A DNA stretch of 64,000 nt, from positions 2,542,001 through 2,606,000 of the forward strand of contig NZ_CP073766.1 in assembly GCF_018255755.1 (NCBI RefSeq), given 5' to 3'. Origin of the DNA: Chitinophaga sp. HK235. GTDB lineage: Bacteria > Bacteroidota > Bacteroidia > Chitinophagales > Chitinophagaceae. Shown piece by piece: positions 55,101 through 63,135 of the stretch. Numbering within the stretch: position 1 is the first letter of the stretch; each line of letters starts with the position of its first letter. Below the pieces are notes generated by a model. That model worked only from the letters and a program-made list of their open reading frames with translations. It was not told the DNA's origin and did not search any database. The translations under genes and the position numbers were made by a program.

Positions 55101-55703
55101 ACCCAGGGACGGCAGCTGACAGAACTGGGCAATGCACTTCCTGACTGGACAGGTGGATTCACCAACACCTTCCGCTATAAAGGTTTTACCCTCAACACCC
55201 TCGTCGATATCCGTCAGGGTGGTATGGTATACTCCCAGAGCAACCGTGAAGAGCTGATCTATGGCACCACCAAAAGAACACTGGCAGGCCGCGACGGCAG
55301 CTATGTAGCCAGTGGCGTAATTGCAGCCAAAGACAATAACGGTAACTGGGTAAGCACCGGCAAACAAAACACCATGACCGTAAAAGCACAAGACTACTGG
55401 AACGTGGTAGCCAGTGATAAAGAAAACGTAGTATCGGAAGAAATGATGAACGACGCCAGTTATATTGCGATGCGCGAAATAAGCCTCAGCTATCAACTGC
55501 CGGCCAGCATGCTGACGGGTAAAATCGTTAAGCGGATCGGTATAGGCATCTATGGCAGAAACCTGTTTTACTTCCAGCGCAAAACAGATGGATTCTCTCC
55601 CGAGGCTTCAGGCTTCAATGTCAACAATTCCTCTCTCGGCCTGGAATCTACTGCACTGCCCATGATGCGGAACTTTGGCATCAACCTGAGCCTGGACTTA
55701 TAA
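52125..55703 (+). CDS. SusC/RagA-type TonB-dependent receptor with STN domain, second locus
   Basis: The 1192-residue receptor has a signal anchor (ending near IGYAQ), an STN domain (about 48-120, KITLSVQQVPLEQVFAAI), a CarboxypepD_reg-like domain (about 135-215, TGKVTDEKDVPLPGVTV), a plug (VVVTALGIKRESKSLGYT; SISILKGPNAAALYGQRGSNG) and a large barrel. It imports an oligomer with the adjacent SusD-like lipoprotein. The STN domain implies a signalling role through FecR. The ligand cannot be identified since no hydrolase gene is linked downstream. Confidence 0.93.
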   Translation: MKKRSISAYGRGMLFLLPVKISMAAKLLTMLLLLAALSVSAIGYAQKITLSVQQVPLEQVFAAIRQQTGYYFLYDNDLLKKTGKVNVHVKDADVTTVLDQCLAGQPVEYKIIDRTISLKEAPVKKMSGHLAADTVITGKVTDEKDVPLPGVTVTVEGSSRGTVTDGSGRYSIQLPSGAKALLFSFIGYSKQRIEPGGSTALNVKMSEGSKGLSEVVVTALGIKRESKSLGYTVAELKGADLSEGKEVNVANALSGKVAGVQVSRPASGAGGSSKIVIRGNNSLQGNSQPLYVVDGVPLDNQNIGAAGSTGGVDYGDGISNINQDDIESISILKGPNAAALYGQRGSNGVVLITTKSGSSRKGIGVKFSSDYSLGNALVTPDFQDEYGQGLNGDFTHFRAADGKVYTMEQARAQGLKGIPKMSAGRDRIARSSWGPKMEGQQYEDQWGNILSLTPQPNTYQHFFNQEKQFVNNISAEGGNDKVNYRFSYSNTHVDGYVPKNTLDRNTFTLRTQANITPKLQLDAKLNYISQKGKNRPTLSDASDNPAYLFISQPRSMPMYILADYAWTTNDVAKQFGYSGVTPGLEKTYATNSSTANPYWTINKTYNADQRDRVLGMLRLSYDFTNWLKLTARGGTDFYTEQRLRYRAKGTYQSQNRNGDIEERVIRVREDNYDLLLNANLPLNKDFTLGLNAGTSHQKKFYRMTGNTGKEFIVPDLHVINNTLTNSYLFDLQESEINSVYGFGQLAFRNYWFLDFSARNDWSSTLSPQNNSFFYPSVSTSLIMTDLLNIKSNVVNYWKLRGSLAQAGSSGNPYQLTGTYSLDQFTHGGQPLGYFTSVIPDPNLKNELTTSAEFGTDLRMLNNRLGVSFTYYNATTKNQILDVPLPPSSKFEARRINAGEIRNRGIEVSVSGTPLKLHNGFTWESAFNFSRNRNEVVSLTTGVETFVLGSDRGINIIAAPGKPFGTMIGTGFAWLKDEHGNRLIDPATGLPLRTQGRQLTELGNALPDWTGGFTNTFRYKGFTLNTLVDIRQGGMVYSQSNREELIYGTTKRTLAGRDGSYVASGVIAAKDNNGNWVSTGKQNTMTVKAQDYWNVVASDKENVVSEEMMNDASYIAMREISLSYQLPASMLTGKIVKRIGIGIYGRNLFYFQRKTDGFSPEASGFNVNNSSLGLESTALPMMRNFGINLSLDL

Positions 55704-55730
55704 TCAGTTGGTCTTTTAAAAAGTAAACAG

Positions 55731-57239
55731 ATGAAAAAACGTACCTTTTCCATATATGCCGCACTGCTGACAGGTAGTCTGACGCTTGGCAGCTGCACCA
55801 AAAATTTTAACGAGCTGAATACGCCGCCGACTTCCGTAACCAATATCGATGCGGCCATCCTGCTGTCTAAAGTTCAAAAAGATGCTGCCTTCGCCGAAGG
55901 CACGGAAACCGCCAACATACAGGTGGGTTCCTGGGTACAATATTGGGCCGGCGGCCTTGTAGCGCCTACCTCCCGCTACATACAGCAACCCGACAACAAC
56001 ATGTGGGCGACGCACTATACATGGCTGCGCAATCTCGGCCAGATACGCAACCAGGCCCTCAAAGGCAGAGAAAACGATCCCAGTGGCCGTACCAAACTGG
56101 CCATCGCCCGTATCCTGGAGATATTTATATGGCAAAGGCTCACCGACCTGTTTGGCGATGTCCCTTTCTCCCAAACAACCGAAGATGCCGGTAATGTCAA
56201 TAATAAACCAGTATACGACAGCCAGGAATCCATCTACAAACAGCTGATCTCCGATCTGGATGCCGCGATCTCCCAACTGAATGCCAGTGATGTTTCCTAT
56301 GGTAATGCAGACTTCTATTATAAAGGCAATGCAGACAGCTGGAAAAAATTTGGCAATGCACTCAAACTTCGTTTAGGCATGCGCCTCAAATATGTGGCTC
56401 CGCAGCTGGCCGAAAAAACCGTGCGTGAAGCCATGAGCGCCCCGCTGTTTACCGACAATAAAGATAACGCTGCCGTACCTACGTTTAATGATGCGCAAAC
56501 CACCAACGCCCATCCCATACTGGCACAGTTTATCACCGGCAGCCCTGATCTCCGTTATCTTGCCAGTGCCTTTGTAAGTACACTCAACAACAAAAAAGAT
56601 CCGCGGCTCACGTTGATAGCTGCTCCCACCGTCAATTCCAAAAACAGTGGGACACCGGTATACCGTGGCATAGGAGTTGCCCTCACCGACGCACTGCTGG
56701 CTGGTGTTATCAAAGACGACTACTCTACCGCTGCTACCACCACCTACTTCAACAGAACACTGACCACTCCTATTCCCTGCTATGTACTTACCTATGCCGA
56801 CGTGTGTTTCTTCAAGGCGGAAGCAGCCTTGATGGGTTGGGGCGCCACACCTGCTGATGCAGAGAAATATTACCAGGATGGTATCAAAGCAGCCATGGCC
56901 ATGCAACCTTATAATATCACCAGTATACCACAGTCTTACATCGACGCTGAGTTTTCGCTGGCTGGCCTCACTCCCGAACAACAGCTGGAAAAAATCATGA
57001 CCCAAAAATGGATACAGTTGTTTGGCCGCGATTATGAAGCCTTCGCTGAATGGCGCCGCACCGGTTATCCCGTGCTTACACCCGGACCCAACCCCGGCTC
57101 TACGAATGGTACCATTCCCCGCAGGGCTGTATATTCCTCACTGGAAACGCTGCTCAACGCAGACAACTATCAGCAGGCATTAAAAGGATTATCCAAAGGA
57201 GATACTTATCTGTCTAAAGTGTGGTGGGATAAAAAATAG
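55731..57239 (+). CDS. SusD/RagB-like lipoprotein, second locus
   Basis: The 502-residue protein has a signal peptide with lipobox GSC (Cys22) and belongs to the SusD-like_2 group: NFNELNTPPTSV, the tryptophan-rich VQYWAGGLV, RTKLAIARILEIFIWQRLTDLFGDVP and a terminal SLETLLNADNYQQAL segment. It is a surface-exposed substrate-binding partner of SusC. The gene lies 27 bp downstream of susC and is followed by a strong terminator, so the operon ends here. Confidence 0.93.
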   Translation: MKKRTFSIYAALLTGSLTLGSCTKNFNELNTPPTSVTNIDAAILLSKVQKDAAFAEGTETANIQVGSWVQYWAGGLVAPTSRYIQQPDNNMWATHYTWLRNLGQIRNQALKGRENDPSGRTKLAIARILEIFIWQRLTDLFGDVPFSQTTEDAGNVNNKPVYDSQESIYKQLISDLDAAISQLNASDVSYGNADFYYKGNADSWKKFGNALKLRLGMRLKYVAPQLAEKTVREAMSAPLFTDNKDNAAVPTFNDAQTTNAHPILAQFITGSPDLRYLASAFVSTLNNKKDPRLTLIAAPTVNSKNSGTPVYRGIGVALTDALLAGVIKDDYSTAATTTYFNRTLTTPIPCYVLTYADVCFFKAEAALMGWGATPADAEKYYQDGIKAAMAMQPYNITSIPQSYIDAEFSLAGLTPEQQLEKIMTQKWIQLFGRDYEAFAEWRRTGYPVLTPGPNPGSTNGTIPRRAVYSSLETLLNADNYQQALKGLSKGDTYLSKVWWDKK

Positions 57240-57260
57240 GAAATACGGAATACGTATTGA

Positions 57261-57305
57261 AAAAACGGGACAAGCCTATTATGCAAAAGGCTTGTCCCGT
57301 TTTTC
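57261..57305. terminator. Bidirectional terminator between convergent genes
   Basis: A perfect 17-bp stem (57261-57277 with 57289-57305, with A and T runs at the ends) is flanked by T-rich sequence on both sides. It can end both the susD transcript and the DUF2268-like gene. Confidence 0.85.
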
Positions 57306-57332
57306 TATTTTTAATTTGAAATTTTAGCCCTC

Positions 57333-58283
57333 TTAATATCCGGATTGTTTGAAGAAGTTAGTCACGGCGGTGCTATCGCTATAGTTGAGCGTTATGATTT
57401 CGCGGATGGCTTTGGGTTTATCTTTTTGCTGATTGTAATAGGATTTGCAGATGGTATATCCTACATAGTAGCCCAGATCACCTACTGGTGTATTTTCAGA
57501 GGCGGAGTTGTAGAGCCAGTTGTCCCAGGAAGGACTGAGCATTTCGGATTTGAAGCGTTCACGGATGGCCTTATCATTTTTAGGCCCGTATTCCATATAG
57601 GGCAGTGGTATCTTTTGGCCGGTCACCAGCTCAGTAATAAAATCACAGGCCCCTTCACAGATCGCCTGTGACAGCAGGTTGTAGCCATAGCATCGCTGCT
57701 GCGTGTGTACGTACTCGTGAATATTCAGCAATACAGCACTTTTGATGGGGTTGGTTTTAAAATAATTGCCCAGAAACTTCTGCATGCCTGGTGAGAACTC
57801 CGATATATCAATAGTGGAGTCGCCTGTGAGCATTTCACTACCGATAAGCACCATACTGTCTTTGGTGGTACCGCCGGAACGAAGCGCTCCTATGGTGAAA
57901 TAAATTTGCGCCGGTTTCAGTTCAGGATACAGCTTCTTCAGTTTAGCGATGCTGGGCCCAAACTGCGGCGCCAGTGTTTTTACCTTATAAGTGTTGGCCC
58001 TGATGGAATTCCAGAACTTAGGATAATTGCGTATCACTTTCAGATAATAAGTATCCGTATAATTTTTAACTTTTCTGAAACCAGCCAGTCCTGGCGTTCC
58101 TTTTTCAATGTATAGTTTATCGAGATATTCCAGCTGTTTCAGGCTATCATTGGTGCTACGGATACTGTCATACGCGTTCCAGAAGTTATCAACATCTGAA
58201 GTAAAAACAGTTGGCGCTTGTCGCTGTGCAGATGCAGCGGAGATACAAAGTCCTGCTACGAGCAGAGATAGGATATACTTCAT
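57333..58283 (-). CDS. DUF2268/GldB-like zinc protease homologue
   Basis: The 316-residue protein has a signal peptide (ending near ASAQ) and a gluzincin-like site, HEYVH at 189-193, with a candidate third ligand Glu210 in CEGACDFI. This resembles DUF2268 predicted proteases and the GldB family, which are lipoproteins of gliding in Bacteroidota; no lipobox is visible here. The N-terminal half (about 30-180) is helical. It is likely periplasmic, and its substrate is unknown. The gene precedes a run of WG-repeat genes on the same strand. Confidence 0.72.
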   Translation of the reverse strand: MKYILSLLVAGLCISAASAQRQAPTVFTSDVDNFWNAYDSIRSTNDSLKQLEYLDKLYIEKGTPGLAGFRKVKNYTDTYYLKVIRNYPKFWNSIRANTYKVKTLAPQFGPSIAKLKKLYPELKPAQIYFTIGALRSGGTTKDSMVLIGSEMLTGDSTIDISEFSPGMQKFLGNYFKTNPIKSAVLLNIHEYVHTQQRCYGYNLLSQAICEGACDFITELVTGQKIPLPYMEYGPKNDKAIRERFKSEMLSPSWDNWLYNSASENTPVGDLGYYVGYTICKSYYNQQKDKPKAIREIITLNYSDSTAVTNFFKQSGY

Positions 58284-58341
58284 ACAATAAGATTACAGCG
58301 TATAAGATACAAAATAAACCTACTACCGCTGTCGTCTCATG

Positions 58342-60795
58342 CTAAAAAGATTGTCCGGTAACGGTATCCATCCCTTCCAGAAAAGGTACTGTCCCATCCA
58401 GCTGAACAGGCAACTGTTTGCCATTGGACAACAGGTATACATAACGATTGCCTTTACGACATAACAACGGATATGGAATCACGGCTGAAGTAGCATAGGG
58501 ATTCGCTGACAAGTCCAGCATTATGCTGGTAAACTTATCCTGACTGACAGGTTTGCCGGTTGCATCTAATACTACAAACTGGCGTTGTGTTTCGGCCAGG
58601 AAGCCTGTGCCTTTTTCGCCGATGAATATTTTATCATAGATAACCGGCAGCAATATCTTTCCTTGTCTGTCTGCAAGTCCCTGTATATAACCATAACGGC
58701 TATCCGGAGCTGCTTTGAACAATTTGAGATAAGTACTGTCTTCAATGTCTGACAGATAGCTGTTTTCGTCGTAGTCATATTCTACCGGAGTGATCAGCTT
58801 ACCGGTAGTATCCACATAACCATATTTCAACTGTTCAAGACCATTGACTGTTATATACTTTTTGAGCAGCAATATCTGCCCTGTTTTCACTCCTGCCGCT
58901 CCATCGTAAATAAACGGTACTACCTCCTGACCGCTGACATTGATCAAACCTACTTTTCCGTTTTTCACCACCGGCGCAATCCCGTTGATGAAAGGCTGTA
59001 TAGACACTGTCTGGCTGGTATCCCAATCGTATTTTTTATGCATCGGGAAAGGGGCTGATATTACTTTGGCAGATGTAATATTCCATAGGAAAGAATTTTT
59101 TCCATCAGACACGATCAATAAACCCGGGGCACCGGATGGGGAAACTTCTGTATATGGCCAGGTGGTGATCTTAGCATTGGACAGCGCAAACAGTTCAAAA
59201 TGCTGAATGGAATCCACTTCTGATGTCAGCAGGCACTGGTCTTTATTAAGCGTTGTTATATCTGCATAAGTGGCTGGCAACAGTTCTTTTCCCTGCAGGT
59301 CATACAGTCCGTAAATGTACTGATCGTTCTTATGAAGGGTTACTTTGAACAGATTGCTGTCCGGCCCGAAAACATCCACATCATAATATCTGGCAGGAAC
59401 GATTTCCTGTTGGGCAGCAACGTCATAAACGCCAGTACCCTCCTGTGTTTTCACAGACAGCAGCTTATCGGATATAAAGGAATAACTATCATAACGGACA
59501 GGCAGGAAAAGCGTAGCATCCGGTTTGTACAAGCCGGTCTTTTGCTGATAGGTCACCTCCAGCAGCCCGCGGGTCTCCAGCGCTCGTACTTCATGGAACG
59601 CTGGCTCCACCAGCTTTCCGTTGGCCGGATTGTAAAAACCATAAAGCGCTTTCCGTTTCAGGCTGAACAGCTGCTCCTTGTCGCCAGTGGCTGTGTTGAC
59701 CGCCATGCCGGAGATATCGTTATAACCTTGTTTCAGCAAGGGTTTTCCGGTACTGTCATATACGTTGTACAGTCCGTCCTGTGCAGCTATAAAATAATCA
59801 CCGGCACAGGTCACGCCATCTTCAAAGACAGGTGGAGCAACGACACGGCCGCTTTCTGTTACCACGCCGGTTTTACGATCCTTGGTAAAAGTCAGGAAAG
59901 GGCCACTGGTAAAGGTACCGTAGGGATCGGAGATATCTTCATATAAAAAATCCAGCACTACCTTCCCCTGTTTGTTGATCAGGCCAAAGTATCCGTTTTT
60001 CTTCAGCCTCAGCAGCCCATTGCCCACTATTTCCATATCGCTGTACTCCGGTGACGCATATACTTTTTTCAGGGGAATGTTAACGATCACTGCTTTTCCC
60101 TTTTGCTGAAAACTACATACCCATTCATCGCTTCGCATCATGGAATGACTATGCTGAAACTCAAAAGGGACCAGTATTTCATGACGGGAACTAACGATAC
60201 CCCACTTCCCGTTTTTTTGTGCATATACATAATCGCTTTTGCTGCCGCAGCCTCCGCAAAAGTCAATAGCATCATAGATAGCGGGGATGACCAGCTTCTT
60301 TTGACTGACACTGTAAACACCCCATTTACCTTGTTGTTTTACATCAAAGCGGTCATCATCCAGTATACCGGCATCTTCAAACATCATGGGCAATAACAGT
60401 TTCCCCCAGGTGTCCGCATAGGTCATCTTTCCCTGCTGATAAAGGGCCAGATAGGTTTTCCATTTCACTTCGATTTTATCATACAATGGTTTTAATACCC
60501 ATTTTCCCTGATCGTCTACCACGCCCACTTTGTGGTTGCTGCTCACGATCGCCATCTGTCTGTTTTCATTTTCATGAACAGATTGAAACCCGTTTCGCTG
60601 ATCGGTAATACTATCCACCGGATGAAAGGTTTCGATGATCTTATCAAAAGCGCGTGCACCTGTGGTATCGATATACCAGTTTTTTCCTTTGTTGGCAATA
60701 CGGGCAAAACCGTTCACAAAAACAGATCCCTGTTGAGCCAGTAATGTATTGCCGGTCAGCAACAGGCCGCATAAAATAGATATTGCCGGTTTCAT
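58342..60795 (-). CDS. WG-repeat protein, first of three
   Basis: From the ATG at 60795 the protein is 817 residues with a signal peptide (ending near LLAQQ). It consists of tandem WG repeats of about 30-40 residues: clear examples are GKWGVYSVSQKKLVIP and GKWGIVSSRHEILVPF, and others are more divergent. WG repeats are predicted beta-rich units, probably extracytoplasmic, of unknown binding specificity. It follows the next WG gene by 12 bp, so the three are probably an operon. There is no catalytic motif. Confidence 0.83.
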   Translation of the reverse strand: MKPAISILCGLLLTGNTLLAQQGSVFVNGFARIANKGKNWYIDTTGARAFDKIIETFHPVDSITDQRNGFQSVHENENRQMAIVSSNHKVGVVDDQGKWVLKPLYDKIEVKWKTYLALYQQGKMTYADTWGKLLLPMMFEDAGILDDDRFDVKQQGKWGVYSVSQKKLVIPAIYDAIDFCGGCGSKSDYVYAQKNGKWGIVSSRHEILVPFEFQHSHSMMRSDEWVCSFQQKGKAVIVNIPLKKVYASPEYSDMEIVGNGLLRLKKNGYFGLINKQGKVVLDFLYEDISDPYGTFTSGPFLTFTKDRKTGVVTESGRVVAPPVFEDGVTCAGDYFIAAQDGLYNVYDSTGKPLLKQGYNDISGMAVNTATGDKEQLFSLKRKALYGFYNPANGKLVEPAFHEVRALETRGLLEVTYQQKTGLYKPDATLFLPVRYDSYSFISDKLLSVKTQEGTGVYDVAAQQEIVPARYYDVDVFGPDSNLFKVTLHKNDQYIYGLYDLQGKELLPATYADITTLNKDQCLLTSEVDSIQHFELFALSNAKITTWPYTEVSPSGAPGLLIVSDGKNSFLWNITSAKVISAPFPMHKKYDWDTSQTVSIQPFINGIAPVVKNGKVGLINVSGQEVVPFIYDGAAGVKTGQILLLKKYITVNGLEQLKYGYVDTTGKLITPVEYDYDENSYLSDIEDSTYLKLFKAAPDSRYGYIQGLADRQGKILLPVIYDKIFIGEKGTGFLAETQRQFVVLDATGKPVSQDKFTSIMLDLSANPYATSAVIPYPLLCRKGNRYVYLLSNGKQLPVQLDGTVPFLEGMDTVTGQSF

Positions 60796-60807
60796 GTGCA
60801 CTGATTT

Positions 60808-63111
60808 TTAGTTATCGTAACCTTTTTTCTTTTTTGATTTTACCGGCAGTTCTTTTCCATCTTTATCAAGATAAAAATACCATTCACCCTGTTTCACGAA
60901 CAATGGAAAGATGTCTCCGCCCCAGTCTCTGTTTTTGTCCAGTTCATCGTATACTACAGGGATCACTGTTTTACCGTAAACATCTACCATACCGTTTTTA
61001 TCGCCCTTTGTGACATCAAACAGCTGAATACCTCTATTGTAGCGGATTTCGTCGTACTCCAGCGGCAACACTTCTTTTCCTGCGGCATTCAGCACACCTT
61101 TTTTGCCATTGCGGGTCACCACATAAAAAGTGGTGTCATAAATACGGTTTATATCTTCATATTCAATCGGAAGAAACATTGTACCATCCTTACGCAACAG
61201 CCCCAGTTTCCCATCCTTTTTGATCTGCAGCAACTCATCTTCAAAGGAGGCGATATCATCCAGCACTACCGGATATACTTCTTCCTTCTTCGCGTTAATG
61301 ATGCCATAATGATCATCTTTTTTTCCAACAACGGCCAGTCCGTTATAAAAATCACCCACATAGGCGTAGTCCTCAAATACAAGTGGTTTGCCGGTGCTGT
61401 CTACAAAAAGGTTTTCCCGGGAATATCCTCTCACCTTGAGCAGTCCGTTGCTGAACTGAAGCGGTGAATTTTTCCGGTCTTTGGGCATCAGCAGCCGGTT
61501 GTAGTTATTCGAATTAAACTCCCAGTATTTATTTTCGTAGAGGATGTTGCCTGCTTTATCTGTCAACAGCGTGTTGCCTTCATTGTTAGTATAACGTTTC
61601 TCTACGATCCTGTTGGCTGCTACGGCATCGTAGAATCCATACGGTGTCATGGGCCGGAGTATATTGCCTGACTTATCGGCCAGCGCAGAAGAATCCCCGG
61701 CTGACAGATGAAGCATTTCAGCATTTTGCCAGCGGATTTCGGAGTAACGGACAGGGACCACCATTTTGCCGGCAGCCACATTGTAAACACCTACCTTCTC
61801 TCCTTTCATCACACCTATAAAATTATTTTTATCATCTCCTGCGTAATCATCGTCATAGCCACCATTCTGGCTTCGTTCTGTAGAAAGTCCATCAAACTGT
61901 GCAGGCAGCAGCAGATGACCGGAGAGGTCAGCCAGGCCACATTTTCCGTTTTTCACCACCGCCACGTAGGTTTTACCGTAATAAGGCAGGATCTTAATAT
62001 CAGTGTATTCGAAAGGGAATAACTGTTTGCCGGTATCATTGTACAAAGCTGCAGTCTTCGCTTTTTTTACGAGCAGGCAATAAGGGCCATTAGCAGCGGT
62101 AACAGCAGCAGGAGCCGCATTGTATACACCATCGCCTTTGGCATCCAGCAGGGCAATCTCATCATTTTCAACCGGGATGATTTCTTTCCCTGAAGCATCC
62201 ACTACTCCACATTTATTTCCTTTCCATACCAGCAGGATATGACCTAATCGCTGTGTGCGGGTATATTGCGGAGGTACTTTCATCACGCCATCAGTTGTCT
62301 GGAGGAAGCCGATCTTTCCCTGGACAGTTACGCCTACCAGCTCTTTTGAAGGCCCTCGGCTGAAATCATCATAGAGGGCTTCCGTGACCACTTTGCCCTG
62401 TTTGTTCATCAGCCCGCATTTGCCGGCAGTGGTGAAATAGCTGAACAGGTCAGTGTCTTCCTCGCCCAATCCTCTGAAGTCCTTGTATCCCGGAGGCACA
62501 ATAATGGTACCGTCTTCCAGCGCCAGGCCTATGCGGCCCTGCTCTTTGATCTCAATGACGTTATCGATCACATAACTTTTGTGAATATCTTCATACCGGG
62601 GTGCCTGCAGCAGTTTGCCGGTTTTCATATCACAAAAGCCGTACAGACCATTTTGTTTCACTTTAAACGTGCGGGGAGTAAGGGCATCAATCTCATTGTA
62701 TTCTATAGGACATAATACATTGCCCATGCTGTCTACCGCGCCGGTTTTACCGTTTAGCCGCACGGTGATGAAGCAGTAGTTTTTCTCCGGATGTTCCTTG
62801 TCTTTTTCATCGAGGATGTTTACCTCATCATATTTAAACGGGGCGATGATCGTACCCTGATTGTTGATGGCACCGTAGGCATCATGTTTTACCGCTACTA
62901 CGGTATGAAAGTAGCCGATGCGTTCTACCTTGTCTACCATTATTTTGCCGCTGCGATGCAGGAACTGCGGCTGCCGGTTGACCATGACCGTGGCAAATTC
63001 TCCGTCAAAACCATCGATGTAGTCTGCGGTGGCCGGAGCCTGGGCGAAGGCAGTACCGGCTATCAGGAGCCATGCTCCTACGCCAAGGGCTATACGTATT
63101 CCTTTCTTCAT
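60808..63111 (-). CDS. WG-repeat protein, second of three
   Basis: The ATG at 63111 gives 767 residues; a TTG two codons upstream is less likely. A signal peptide (ending near TAFAQ) is followed by WG-type repeats such as GKCGVVDASGKEIIPV and GKKGVLNAAGKEVLPLEY. It shares the layout of the neighbouring proteins, pointing to tandem duplication followed by divergence. The exported location is predicted; the role is unknown. The gene lies 24 bp downstream of the third WG gene. Confidence 0.83.
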   Translation of the reverse strand: MKKGIRIALGVGAWLLIAGTAFAQAPATADYIDGFDGEFATVMVNRQPQFLHRSGKIMVDKVERIGYFHTVVAVKHDAYGAINNQGTIIAPFKYDEVNILDEKDKEHPEKNYCFITVRLNGKTGAVDSMGNVLCPIEYNEIDALTPRTFKVKQNGLYGFCDMKTGKLLQAPRYEDIHKSYVIDNVIEIKEQGRIGLALEDGTIIVPPGYKDFRGLGEEDTDLFSYFTTAGKCGLMNKQGKVVTEALYDDFSRGPSKELVGVTVQGKIGFLQTTDGVMKVPPQYTRTQRLGHILLVWKGNKCGVVDASGKEIIPVENDEIALLDAKGDGVYNAAPAAVTAANGPYCLLVKKAKTAALYNDTGKQLFPFEYTDIKILPYYGKTYVAVVKNGKCGLADLSGHLLLPAQFDGLSTERSQNGGYDDDYAGDDKNNFIGVMKGEKVGVYNVAAGKMVVPVRYSEIRWQNAEMLHLSAGDSSALADKSGNILRPMTPYGFYDAVAANRIVEKRYTNNEGNTLLTDKAGNILYENKYWEFNSNNYNRLLMPKDRKNSPLQFSNGLLKVRGYSRENLFVDSTGKPLVFEDYAYVGDFYNGLAVVGKKDDHYGIINAKKEEVYPVVLDDIASFEDELLQIKKDGKLGLLRKDGTMFLPIEYEDINRIYDTTFYVVTRNGKKGVLNAAGKEVLPLEYDEIRYNRGIQLFDVTKGDKNGMVDVYGKTVIPVVYDELDKNRDWGGDIFPLFVKQGEWYFYLDKDGKELPVKSKKKKGYDN

Positions 63112-63135
63112 ATACAAAAGGGCTAAAACAGTTGA

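Noticed and set aside
54714..55496. Open frame of 260 codons opposite the second susC gene
   Set aside because: Antisense to a clear SusC barrel, no start context or family.
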